From Isoetes taiwanensis (taxonomy: Eukaryota; Streptophyta; Lycopodiopsida; Isoetales; Isoetaceae): 64,000 bases of DNA. Position 1 is the stretch's first letter; each line of letters starts with the position of its first letter. The stretch spans positions 15,224,891-15,288,890 of the forward strand of contig JAJEKV010000027.1 in NCBI GenBank assembly GCA_021234155.1, written 5' to 3'. Below, piece after piece: positions 35,936-46,812 of this stretch. The notes below the pieces were generated by a model. The model ran no database searches, had not been told where the DNA came from, and saw only the letters and a program-made list of their open reading frames with translations. Made by a program: the position numbers and the translations under genes.

Positions 35936-37528
35936 TGTCGAGATATATGATATCGAGATCACCATCTTGCCGCGAGACATGATATATCAGCACTTACAAT
36001 ACTTACAACACCCATCACATGGGTGCTGGCTAAGCACTTTATCAGAGTCTAGCAATGGCCCACCACCTGTCATAATTAGCCACGACATAATTAGGAGTGG
36101 TTGGTAACAAGAGCGATTAATATTGGCTACCCTTTGTATATTTTGTATTCTCAATTTCAATCAGTATTGTTTACATACCTATATTTTACGTTTACATACG
36201 TCTCGTACCTTTCCTTCTTCACAATACTATACGTACTATACCTATAAGTTGAGAGATCAAATTATTCTCTTGTTTTATTACCATACTAAATGCACTAGTA
36301 CGTAAAGTACGTATAATACGTACTTAAAAGAAAAAGCCCAAATGATCCAAATGACATTCGACCATTGAAAAAGTATAAAATTATAGAATTGGAATAAAAA
36401 AAATAACCAAAATGTAAAATTTTCCTTTCCTTCTGCTTGTTTTTTCTCCTTCTTTCCCTTGCCCTAGCTATCAAAATAGAGATGGAGACGCGATCTCTTC
36501 TTTTTCCTATTTCCTTTTGTAAATAAGGTAGGCTACAAATGCTCTGGCCACCTCTCTTTCCAAGTTCCATTTTTGTTTCTTTCTGCATATTGTTTATTGA
36601 GTGATTATTTGTAGGTGAATCCAAATGAAATAGATGTCATAGAGACTCCCGTTCTTCTGTCTTCTAGCCATGATGATGATATTGATAGAGAGATTACGAA
36701 ATGTATTTTCAAGAGACTATGAGCTTGAGAAGAAGGACAAGGAGTATGACAAGAAATGTAGCATCTTCATCACAAGGACCTTTTACCAGCCAAATAGGTA
36801 GGTGTAGACGAAGAAGAATGTCTACTCGTAGTAGGCGAGTGACACGATCAATCTTAGCTACTGGTTTACCAAATGAAGATGAGCTTGATATGATTGAAGA
36901 AGAAGAAGAAATGGGAATGAGGATGAGCTCACAGAAGAGGAGCACGTGTGGAAATCATCATAAAATTTAGAGTCTGATGATGAAGATGACGAAGACGAAG
37001 GGTGGTTATTCATGGATTTTATATTTAAGATACTTTTGATGTTAAACTCTATTATATTCTTTGTTTTTCATTTGAACTAAAGCTGGAATATGAGGAAGAA
37101 CTCTTAAATAGACATATTTTGGACTGAAAACTTCGAGAAATACTTAATTTTGTAGAGTATAGTATATTCTGGTTTATTATTTAGAACTTGTTCTTTTCCT
37201 ATTAATTGTTATTGCAACTATTTCACTGTGATGCAAAAAATAATGGTTTCAAAAAATTATAGGAAGTACTGAATGTACTATATGTAAAGTACATATTTTA
37301 CGTATTTAATACGCATTTTATACTTAAAAAAACGTATTGAAAGTACTTTTTAATGAGAGGTATGCGTATGGTATTCATATGTTAAGTATGTATAACACCT
37401 ATACCATACTAAACGTACCTGACAACACTGGTTTTAATACAATTCCATTTTTGCCTTTGTTTTAGGAGCTTGCGTTTCGGATATTGATGTGCATCCACTT
37501 CTCTCCCTTTCTTGGTCCAACCTTGACA
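35936..37528 (+). repeat. 5' LTR of copia A family, split by hAT
   Basis: The LTR starts TGTCGAGATATATG and ends CTTGACA at 37528. It matches the 3' LTR at 369-688 in opposite orientation. Without the insertion at 36162-37430 and one target duplication it is about 316 bp. Confidence 0.85.
36162..37430 (+). mobile_element. hAT transposon inserted in copia LTR
   Basis: The left end is CAGTATTGT and the right end is ACAACACTG, so the terminal inverted repeats begin CAGTRTTGT, typical of hAT. Flanking copies ATTTCAAT (36154) and GTTTTAAT (37431) form a decayed 8-bp target duplication; the intact copia copy at 369-688 has GTTTCAAT at this place. The interior is AT-rich with several GTACGTA-like motifs near both ends. 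A frame at 36701-36970 encodes an Arg-rich then acidic peptide. No hAT transposase domain is visible, so this is probably a deletion derivative. Confidence 0.85.
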
Positions 37529-37724
37529 TGGTGTCAAAGCACTAGATGGGCTGAGATTGATTCAAGGTCAGCACATCAATGGAGAAGGAACTTTCAAATT
37601 TTAAGGCTGATGGAGTTTAGGGAATTGTTAGTGGCCAAGAACCAACACCCAAGCTTGTATCAGATGGCAAGAACAAATCTGTTCTTGATGCTTGGCGTTG
37701 CCAGGATGACAAGGTTATGGCTAC
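37529..37724 (+). pseudogene. Copia A primer site and gag start
   Basis: TGGTGTCAAAGC at 37529-37540 is a one- or two-base variant of the usual TGGTATCAGAGC initiator-tRNA-Met primer site. An ATG at 37579 opens a gag-like frame with one TAG and the segment [17 protein letters not shown]. It is cut off by the gypsy element at about 37724. Confidence 0.75.
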
Positions 37725-40272
37725 GAAACTTAGCATACAACTGGTGCCTTCTTAGCTTCTCGAGCACTTTCCTTAGGTGTTGTACGTGTTCTTCCAGAGA
37801 TTTGCTGTACACCAGAATATCATCAAAGAATACTATGACAAAAGTATCCAAAAACTCCCTGAAGATGTCGTTCATAAGCCTCATGAATGTTGCTGGGGCG
37901 TTTGACAAGCCAAACGGCATTATGGTGAACTCTTAATGCCCATACCTGGTTCTGAATGCTGTTTTGTGGACGTCTTCTTCCTTAATCCTGATCTGATGGT
38001 ACCCCGACCTCAGGTCTATCTTGGAGAAAACCTTCGCGCCTTGGAGCTGATCCATCAGATCATCCGATCTGGGGAGTGCATACTTATTCTTGATGGTGTG
38101 CTTGTTCAGCTACCTGTAATCTATGCACATCCTCAAGCTGCCATCCTTCTTCTTCACAAAAAGGGTGGGTGCCCCAAATGGTGAAACGCTAGGTCTAATG
38201 AACCCTAGGTCAAGCAACTCCTGCAATTGCTTCTTCAACTCGGTCAGCTCTTGGCTGCGTCATCCCAGTCACGGGCTTTGCTTTCGTTGGCTTCGTACCT
38301 GGTTCGAGTGCTATCTCACACTCGACTCCCCTGTAAGGAGGAATCTGCTTGATCTCGTCTGGGAAGAGATCATGGAACTCCTTTACCAACTTAGCTATCT
38401 GCTTTGGTAATTTCCTGAGCACCTTATCTTCCTTGCTTTCTTCTGACTCGGGCTCTTCGATCTGAAGCTTGAAGACATAGGCTACCTGCTCACTCTTTAT
38501 GCACTTGAGCAGCAGCTTACTAGACATACACTGTATGATAGGAACAACTTCTTTACCTACAATTTCTATGATTTTGCCGTTGGGCGCTGTGAAGGTCACC
38601 TTCCGCTTTCCACAATCAATGATGGCTTCTGCTGGAGCGAGGTACTCCATGCCGATGATCAAATCATACTTCCCGATGTTCATCACTTCGGCCCCCATTT
38701 GGATGTTGATCCCTGGCAAATCGATATCGAAATTTATCCTCTTGCTGCCAGGTGTCTCCTTTGCCCCGCTTTTGCTAACACCACGGGTCACCGGCTTTGA
38801 CTTCCAGCGGCGAGCTTCAACATCTCAACCATTCTTGGGGACGCAAAGTTGTGGGTGCTTCTCGTATCTATCAGGACTATAAAAGACTTGGCCTTGGCCT
38901 TCCCTACTGTGGAGATTACCTGATACTGATTTTCTGCTTGGTCTGAATCTATGGCTGCAAAGATATGGCACTCACCCTGAATGAAGTCGTGTGCTTCCCC
39001 GCCGTCGTCGTCAGAGGGAGTCTCCCATCCACCCAACTCTGCTAATGCCGCATTCATGACAAAGGGCGGTTTGTTGTTACGTGGGCACGGTTGGAAGCAC
39101 CTGAAGCAGAGCTGTTTCTCAATGCACTCCTGCCTCTTCTCCTTAGGCATTGCTTGTAAAAAGGATCGCACTGCTTTTGAATAGTTTGACCCTTCTTGCT
39201 TATATACCTATTTTTTCTCCTGCTGCTTCCCATAACTGCCATTGTATGGAGCTTTTGCTAGTCCCGGACTAGCTGCTCTAGGGCTATAACTTCCTGAAGC
39301 TTTGCCCTTATTACGGTAGTATCTTCTTTGTTTTACGCATTTGTTTCAGGGTCGGATCCTTCGCGGGGCTAAGCGCTTTCGATTCCGCTTACGTTCGAGG
39401 GTTAATTGCTCTATCGACTTCCTTATCTCATCATTTAATCCCTCGATGTACCCTTCCACTGCGTGGCGTTCACTCAGCTTCGGCACATAAAGCCTAAGTT
39501 TCATGAACTCTTCCGTGTATTTCTGCACTGACTTGTTGCCCTGATGTAGTCGATAGAATTGCTGCATCATGTGACATTTTTGCTCCCTTGGCACATAGTG
39601 GCGCTTTGAATGCCTTTGAGAATTTCGAAAACCTGCGGTATCCTCTCGCTAAGTCCATGTGCTTTTGGCGTATCCTTCTACCAATGCGAGTTCGCCCTTG
39701 AGGTTGGTTGTTGCCACCACTGCGCTTTGTCTTTGTCCTTCATCTGGTATGCATTCCCATATTCCCTCATCTCGTCGGCCGGGCCTCTGCCTCCATGCGG
39801 CGAAATTGTCCCTCGAGAACTGTTCAAGCTTTCTTGCCTTCCATACATTACTCAGCGTCGAATCTACTTTCTTCTGGTAGTCTGAGGTCTTTATGTCCTT
39901 GGGTCTGCCATCCCTACGGTCCCGCACCTCTTCTACCTCTTCCTCGGAGTCGAAGTCGGAATCTGAGCTTGTGTTGGAGGAATCCGTGCTTGGGGACCTC
40001 CTTCTCTTGCTCTTCTTCTTATCCTTTCCCACCTTTCGAGGTGGTGCTTGCGGCAATTGGACGTTGTCATCTGGGCCAACTCCTGCTTGTGCTGCCAAAA
40101 AGGCCTTTATTTCTTGAAGGTCCGATCTCATCTGCGACATCTCCTCTTCGGAAGTCATGGGACCGAATTCTTCGTACAGGTTCCTTGCTGGGCGCTGTCT
40201 GGCCGGAGTCTCTTCATCTCTACGGACTCGCCGGTCTTGCTCAGCTGTTCTTGGACCTCTGGTTGCATACAC
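37725..40272 (-). pseudogene. Ty3/gypsy family A gag-protease-RT
   Basis: On the minus strand the gag frame (40272-39649) begins with an Arg-rich segment and an acidic linker. It continues at 39594-39346 (QQFYRLHQGNKSVQKYTEEF). A knuckle remnant CFRCFQPCPRN lies near 39110. The protease has VLIDTRSTHNFAS, where DSG has become DTR, near 38860, then a long C-terminal half with IGMEYL. RT starts after IPPYRGVECEIALEPGTKP near 38300, runs through changing frames and shows [16 protein letters not shown] and FFDDILVYS at 37920-37770. The element stops inside RT at about 37725, against copia sequence. RNase H and integrase are absent here. PBS and 5' LTR of the same element lie upstream at 44.55-46.14 kb, with 4.3 kb of extra sequence between. 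Confidence 0.85.
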
Positions 40273-40554
40273 AAGTAGATCATAGCCTTACGGTTAGCTT
40301 TATTTGTTTTGCATTATGTGTGTTTGCTGATGTAATTGTGGAAGCAAAATACATCAACAAAACATTTAGAATGCAAATGAAAATGTATTTATATATAGGA
40401 ACTTAATTACAATGCTTCCGGGATCAAGAGTCTAACTATTCTTGGAATCGCCGGTAGGATGGGTTATCCTGAAGGAACTTCTTAACTTGGGCCGTTCCTA
40501 ACGAGCGTCCCAAGTTCCTGAGGATATTTGGTGGTGTCCCGCCCTGCAAGGCTG

Positions 40555-41940
40555 TCACCAAGTCTCGATTCTGCGGTCGGAAGTGTAGGCCGCGGTCACT
40601 GCTAGTCTTCCCTGCCGTCGGTAGGGTACCACGAAGTCAAAGATATCCAGTGCCACCGTTCTCTTGACTAGGATGATGTGGTCGACTGTTGGAATCAGCC
40701 GAGCATGTCTACCAAAGCATGAGAGTGCGATCATGAACACTCCTTCTTCGCCCCTTGGGCTGAATTTGCGGTGGATGACCGTTATTCTCCCGTCCAATAG
40801 CAGAGGAAGGTAGTACCTTAGTGATCTGTCCCTGCCCATTGCTGTTGACTCTTCGTCGGGTCGGGCGCCATCTCTATGTCTTCCCGCATATTCATCGACG
40901 GGAATCTCCATCAGGTCTCCCTTATTGTTGATGTGATTCTGGTCAGGTCGATCTCGCCCCTTCTTTGAACACCTGTGAGAGCTGGTGTTGAAGAACTTGG
41001 CATCAAAATATTCGTGGTCTTGCCACGGATCTCCATCCGTTCTTGGATGGCGTAGAATTCTTCTTCGAACGGCAAATCCCGAGCTTCCATCATTTGCCGG
41101 ATGCTGCTGTATGCCTGGATATCTGAAGTCGACTCCCCGGTGTAGGTGTCGGCTTCTCTTACATGGATTGGGAAGTCAGAAGCCTCCCAATCGATGAAGT
41201 CATCCAGATTTGGTTGTTGCCGCAGAAGGTACAGCAACTCATCAAGTCTGTACTCCCTGGCTCTGCATTCGGGGAGGTTCTGGATGTCACTCAGGAGCAG
41301 GTACTCCTGGCCGTTGATGATGATGGGGGCTAGGCTTGTGATTCCTAGCCCGAGCGGGGGAGCAATCCTGTGGGTGTGCAGGTCCTGGTCGAAAGCCTGT
41401 ATCTCCTGCTCTGCTAGCTGCCACTCTTGGTCCGGGTCGAACTCGACGTAGTCTTCGTCATCTGAGTCGAGCGCTTCATCTTCGGCTCTTCCTTCTTGCT
41501 CCACTTGATATTGCAAGAGGAGCTAACCCTCTGCTGAAGAGGTTAAGGGGTCTACATCCATGGCAAGGATAGAGGGTTCCCCGATTGGGTTCTGGGCACG
41601 GTGAGAAAGAAAGATGGCTAGGGCAGCGGTGTAGGAGAAATACTTGGCCCTATTAGCTGTCATGACCATGTAATCTGGCAACCTAGCAACTTTGTTATTC
41701 AGATATTTGGCAATGTTGGGGACATCACCCAAGGCTGCTTGGAGGGATTGCTTGAGAACAAAATATCCTGTAGAAGGGGGAAGTTGTACTAAGGATGGTC
41801 CTACTCTAGCTTGGAACTCAGTCATCATGACTTCCATATAGGATGGGGTTGCCTGCAAGGTGGCTTGGATGATTGCTATCTGCCTCAGCTACATGGGCAC
41901 TGGCATTGTACCATCGCTTGAAATCTGTAGTTGCCATTGA
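40555..41940 (-). pseudogene. Unrecognised ORF B in gypsy leader
   Basis: Minus-strand frames 41858-41523 and 41516-40911 share one frame and are separated by a single TAG. Frame 40911-40555 overlaps by a shift. Together they suggest a protein of about 430 residues. The first third is hydrophobic-helical (VLKQSLQAALGDVPNIAKYL), the second acidic (SDDEDYVEFDPDQEW), and the last basic and beta-rich (GVFMIALSCFGRHARLIP, VVPYRRQGRLAV). A TATA box lies about 110 bp upstream. Weak resemblances to an SNF2 helicase C-domain or to a histone fold exist in the last part, but neither is convincing. Function unknown. It is part of the insert between PBS and gag of gypsy family A. Confidence 0.5.
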
Positions 41941-42046
41941 TCTTGAGTGACTGGGACTATCAAACAGCTCCTGAAGCGCCTAAGGGGTTAGGAAAATCGC
42001 CTAAAAGCTGGGAGCAACCTGTAGGATGCTAAGTGAGATATGGGGG

Positions 42047-42058
42047 CCTATTTATAGG
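42047..42058 (-). promoter_or_regulatory. TATA box before ORF B
   Basis: CCTATAAATAGG on the minus strand, about 110 bp before ORF B and downstream of a hairpin pair. The same layout precedes the H3-like gene. Confidence 0.55.
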
Positions 42059-42253
42059 AAAAAGGGAAAAACCCTAATTTTTGGATAACTTGAAAAAACC
42101 TTGAGGTTGGGCAAAGCACACCTATTTTTGAGGTCAAAATGAGGATTTGAAGGCTAGTTTGAGGTTTTGAGCAAGAATAAACCATCTAATGAACCTACTG
42201 CAACAATTTTTGAGGTCAATTGGAGGTGGCATGAAAGAGAAAATTTTGAAAGT

Positions 42254-42513
42254 ACTCATGGTGTGCGCTGGAAGGCTGGCCTAAAATTTAGGTCGAGGTC
42301 CTGGCGCATACCGTGAGCAATTTGGCCCTAATTGGTCAAGACTTATCTAAACAAGATGAACTAAGGGTCAAAACATAATGGTCTCACCGAGATATGCAAG
42401 ATTGACCCCTTACTTGGCCAGTTTGGAGATGTTTGGGACCACTTTTGGTGTGAAATACTTACGGTGTGCGCCTGGGGAAAATTTAGGTCGATGCTCTGGC
42501 GCATACCGTGAGT
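42254..42513. repeat. Hairpin pair upstream of ORF B
   Basis: Two inverted repeats, 42254-42318 and 42457-42513. Arms are ACTCATGGTGTGCGCC and GGCGCATACCGTGAGT with 25-35 nt loops containing AATTTAGGTCGA. They match the pair at 44084-44361. Confidence 0.85.
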
Positions 42514-42647
42514 AACGTCTCATGAATTGACCATAAGATGTCCATTTTAACTAAAACAAAAAGCAGATACTGCTAATTTACCCTGATAATCAACATTTAT
42601 GCACTTACAAAAACTTTTTTTATTCACAAAATTTATTATTTACAAAA

Positions 42648-43869
42648 TTAACGTTCCCCTTTAATGGAACTGGCCAGGTGCATGTCCTTGGTCATCAGAG
42701 TTACCCTCTTGGCGTGTATAGTGCACGCCCTTGAGTCTTCAAAATGTTGCACCAATTTTGCCCTCACCGCCTCCTCAGAAGCCCGTGAGATTTCACCTGC
42801 GGACTCTCATGCCGAAGTCAAATTCCCGCATCTAACCTCCTTGATGAGCCTAGCAAATGGTGCTCGAGGGATGAGAAGGCCGTAACTCCTCTGAAAATGC
42901 CAGATCTCCCGGACTGCTTGTGACAGTCTCGATCCGGCCTTCCTTGCCATTGACTTCTTGGGGGGAATAGGTTTCTCTAGAGGTGGCTTGAGGGTCTGCT
43001 TCTTTGATGGCCGTCCTCCTGCGACATACGTGACCTTGTTGGCCTAGTAGTAGGAATTGTAGGCCTCCCACTTCTTCATGAATTCCTGGTACGCCTTTAG
43101 CTTCTTCTGGTAGACTCTGCGATGATCTACCACATAAGACTCCCAGGCAGGTCGGGGTGGCTTCTTGGAATCTTTGTCTTTCTCCCACGTGGGGTAGGGT
43201 GGGGGCGCATGTACCTGCTGATCCTTGTTCGTCCCATCCTCGTCTGTTGGCTTGGAGGAGCTCTTGATTAGGGTCGTAATCTTCGTCATCCGAGTCGTCG
43301 GAGGATGGGGGCTGGTCAGGCGGCCATTCCTCGATGACGATCTTTACCTTGGGGGTCGTCTTCATCTTCCTCTTGGGCTTCTCCTTGCCCTTCCCCTTCA
43401 GCTACTTCTTTGCTTCTGCCTCCTTTGCCTCCTGTTCTTCTCTTTTCCTCTTTTTCTCAGCCTTTCTCCTTTTGCGGCGTTGTGTCTTCACCTCCTGCAT
43501 TTGAATCCAGGCCTCGAGTTCCTCCTCCATGGTCGGCTCGGGAGTGGGCTCCTTCTATTCTTCTGCTATCTTGGCAGCCTGCTCTTGCTCTGCACTCTCT
43601 TGTTCTTGTATCTCCTCTTCAATTTCCTCGAGTACTTCCGTTGAGCCCTCTGATTGCACCTGTGCTCCTTCGTCTAACTCCTGGTTGATGATGTTTGCCA
43701 GCTTTTCCAGTGATCCTTGCTCGGATTCCTCCTCCTATAGCTCCTCTGAAGTACTCTCCTCGGCTGATGGAAGCTGCTCTCGAAGTAGCTGCTGTATGCG
43801 TCTCTTATCTTGGACGCTAGGCGTTTCACCTGGTTGATACTTCCGGACAGTCTGTTTGGTGCACGCTAT
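42648..43869 (-). pseudogene. Histone H3-like protein with large internal insert
   Basis: On the minus strand the frame opens at 43869 with ATA (a lost ATG) and reads IACTKQTVRK. This is the histone H3 tail, with the Lys4 and Lys9 positions kept. Then come about 290 residues foreign to H3: acidic Gln/Glu coiled coil, Lys/Arg-rich stretch, SDDSDDEDYDPNQE and a Pro/Trp segment. From 42950 an H3 fold resumes: LSQAVREIWHFQRSYGLL and PFARLIKEV (alpha-N, alpha-1), then [18 protein letters not shown] (alpha-2), then [20 protein letters not shown] (loop 2, alpha-3). It stops with GER, one residue short of the normal H3 end. Breaks: lost ATG, in-frame TAG codons near 43735, 43555, 43405 and 43048, a frameshift near 43250, and a TGA with a compensated shift near loop 1. 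It lies between PBS and gag of gypsy family A with its own TATA box. Confidence 0.85.
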
Positions 43870-43970
43870 GTCTTACTTTACGTCAATCGGAGGTCTGGCG
43901 CCCAAAAATTGCCTCGAAATGCGGGAGCGAACCTCTAAGCAGAAAGTCTACAAATGAGAGGGGTTTGGGT

Positions 43971-43980
43971 CTATTTATAG
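43971..43980 (-). promoter_or_regulatory. TATA box before H3-like gene
   Basis: CTATAAATAG on the minus strand, about 100 bp upstream of the lost start codon. Confidence 0.6.
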
Positions 43981-44083
43981 TTTAGGCAAATTTTAGGTCA
44001 AATTCTAAGTCGTTTATTTTCATGTGTCAAGTAACCTATTAACTTAAAACATGTACTTTCTTTAGAGTTTTCTAAGCAATTTT

Positions 44084-44361
44084 ACTCATGGTGTGCGCTA
44101 GAGGGCTGATCTAATATTTAGATCAAGGCTCTGGCGCATACTGTGAGTAATTTTGTATTCTTGACTAAAATTATATAACTTCTAGACATATTCCTAGGGG
44201 TATGATATACAATTCTAGCTAAATCTTACCTTAAAATTTGATTTAGCATATTATATTGTTAAAATTCTTCAAGTTTCAAGGTGATTATGGCCAAATACTC
44301 ATGGTGTGCGCCTGGGGCTCAATATAAAATTTAGGTCGATACTCTGGCGCATACCATGAGC
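44084..44361. repeat. Hairpin pair upstream of H3-like gene
   Basis: Inverted repeats at 44084-44147 and 44297-44361 with the same ACTCATGGTGTGCGC / GGCGCATAC arms as the pair at 42254-42513. The spacing between the two members is also alike (about 210 versus 203 bp). The promoter blocks thus look duplicated, although the sequence between the hairpins has diverged. Confidence 0.85.
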
Positions 44362-44549
44362 AAATTCTATACTTAGATCAAGATTTAGTTTAGTTTACTT
44401 GGTTTTCAATTCTTCTAACTGTTACTAGCTTAGCATATACTACAAAAAATGAGAAAAAATTTTCCCACTTTCTCGAGGTTTGAGGATCCTACTAAGTTAG
44501 TACTACTGGGAGCATGGCCAGTGCTTTGCTCTTGGTCTCCAAGAACATT

Positions 44550-44561
44550 GCTCTGAAACCA
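44550..44561 (-). other. Primer binding site of gypsy family A
   Basis: TGGTTTCAGAGC on the minus strand, one base after the LTR end; close to the initiator-tRNA-Met primer site TGGTATCAGAGC. Confidence 0.75.
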
Positions 44562-44562
44562 C

Positions 44563-46138
44563 TGTGACGTCCCCTACTCATATACAGTGCACTCACCATA
44601 TACAAACATGAGTTCGTCCCCCACACCAGCTCCATGCTGATACAAGGCCCTCCACGTATCACTGCAACCTTGACGAGTTCCAGTGGGAAGAATGAAGGGG
44701 TCATTTTACCCTGTCTCCCTCAGGGCCTACCTAGCTGCAGAAGCGTGAACATAAATGTACAAATACATCAACATCACATGACCATCATGAAGGATGGCTC
44801 ACCACATATCTGCATAGATAAAGATCAGTACATCACATAAGGGGATGCTACCCAAGGCTTAGACTCAAGGGGATGACCGGCCTGGCTTGGGCCTCTGTAG
44901 TCATTGCGCATGCAATTCATGGCAAGTGAATTTGGTTGGCATAAGAACATGGCTTAGGGTAGTCCACTCCATCCGCTCCTCCTGTGCACACTTTGCAGAG
45001 TAGGTTGAAAGGTCTTGGGACCTGACTGTAGCCACCGGATGCATAGCCAAAGGGGCTACTCCTGGGTTTCATTTCCCCGCCCGATGGGGGGGTGTAGGGG
45101 ATTACTCCCACCCAGGGTTGGCATCTTGACTCAAGGTGACTAGAGGGCCACCGCCCAGTAGCCTCGACTGAACTCCATGGAAGGTGTACACCACCCCAAG
45201 AGTGTCGAACCCATGCAAAGCCCGCCAAGACGCAAGGGCGAGCATTAGGCCTAGTGCACCTAGTAGTCCCCGATAGGCTTTTACTACCGTGAGGGACGTG
45301 ATCATGAGTCGACACATGAACCTCCTCCTTGTAAGCCGGCCTCGGCCCCTCCACCCACAACCGTGTGTGTGGCTCTTGTACACGTGCCCAATTTAACAAA
45401 GGCATTAAAGAGGGCTAGCTAGGAGCATCAAACTACTAGGCTTTTAAGGCCTCTACCCCCTTCCCAATACAATGATTCCACAGAGATCATCATCGCATAC
45501 ATATCATAGAAGAACTAAAGAATAAGATCTAATCTAAATCACAGAGTTAGGTTCTTTAGTTATGGCTTGATATCTAGAGGTCTAGATGGTTGCTATGGGC
45601 AATTCAATAGGCTAAATCTACTTACTCTATGTCCGGGAGGCATGGATTAGACTATTGAATTGGCAAAATACCCGATCCCCGACTTGCTCCTCCTCGCTCC
45701 TCAACGCATCCATCTTTGCTTGACCGCTTGAAGATGAAACTACAAAGGGAAGGCGATGAGCTAGGGCTGCCGTCGATGGAACTTCCTGGGCGGATTGGCT
45801 CTTGGAGCAAGCAAAAACGAAAGCTCTAGAAGGTCAGGGACGAAAATGGAAAGTTAGGGTTTAGGTTGCCTTATATAGACTACAAGTTAGGGCTAGGGTC
45901 TCCACCAACCCTTAAGCATGTGGGATAAATGGGTGTGGCCCACTTGCCTATATTAATTAAGTGGGCTAAAGTGTACACATGAATAAATGTGTACACACTT
46001 GCAAGTTGCCCCCTAGGGTGCTACTTGCTTAGTTACGCTACGCATTACCGTCAATCGGGATGGCGATGTCTTGTAACGGCATCTTGATGCGTGAAGACAA
46101 GATCCCGGGACCGATAATGTCTTTGGCCGAACGTCATT
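44563..46138 (-). repeat. 5' LTR of gypsy family A
   Basis: On the minus strand it starts near 46138 (expected TGTGACGT, here AATGACGT) and ends ACGTCACA at 44563, about 1.58 kb. The U3-like first 340 bp match 22258-22593, including the TATA box at about 45882. The reading frames inside (for example 45405-44917) are not supported as genes. Confidence 0.8.
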
Positions 46139-46812
46139 AATGCATGCAAGGGGTTGGCCAAAAACCCCTTGTATATGGCTTAGAAATTAAAAAAAAAAAA
46201 ACCCTTCCAGCCAGGTATTGTACTACAATCACAAAAAAAACAAGCCCATCTATGTAATATCTAGCATAATAACAGGGGGTTTTTTTGAAAGTTTTGTACA
46301 CTTTTTCCAATGGTTTTACTGTGATTTAGAGGTCGTATTGCGTGGAGTGTACTAATGCATACATCTAGAGTGCGCACTAAATTTTCATCTTTTAATTCCA
46401 CTTTCCTATGGTTTGACCTATGTTTCCATGACATCCAATTTCTTCCATGCCATTCCAACGGTTAAGATCAACCCTGTTACTTTCAATCTAAGGGCTTGCA
46501 ATTTTTTTATTGTTATTTTTCCTCACATCTCAGAGATTACATGCACATGTCGAGCTGTTAATTTTAGGGTTTCTCTTATTTTTCTAAGTTCTTTGCCCTA
46601 GTTTTTGCTTTGGTGATTGTGGATGCAATCCGACCTCCTGTTTTTGTGCTTCTGGATTTTTATGAGATGGGCACTTTTGGATTCCCATCACAGGTTTCTT
46701 TGCCCATCTTTGGTACAACGACAAAGTTAGAAGGGAGTGGCTAGGGCAAAAACGGGGCTAGGGCAGCCCACCGGAATGAAAAACTTTCATTTCCTATTTG
46801 CTTCTATGCAGG
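46139..46812. other. Flank and probable promoter of J-domain remnant
   Basis: It contains an A-run near 46190. No gene was recognised. Confidence 0.4.

Noticed and set aside
40555-40911. Histone H4 fold in ORF B
   Set aside because: KRTVALDI and RRQGR recall H4, but gaps inside helices would be needed; an SNF2 helicase C-domain fits about equally poorly.
42664-42885. Plus-strand frame of 73 residues
   Set aside because: It is the antisense shadow of the H3-like fold.
44917-45405. 162-residue minus-strand reading frame
   Set aside because: It lies wholly inside the gypsy 5' LTR and has no recognisable motif.
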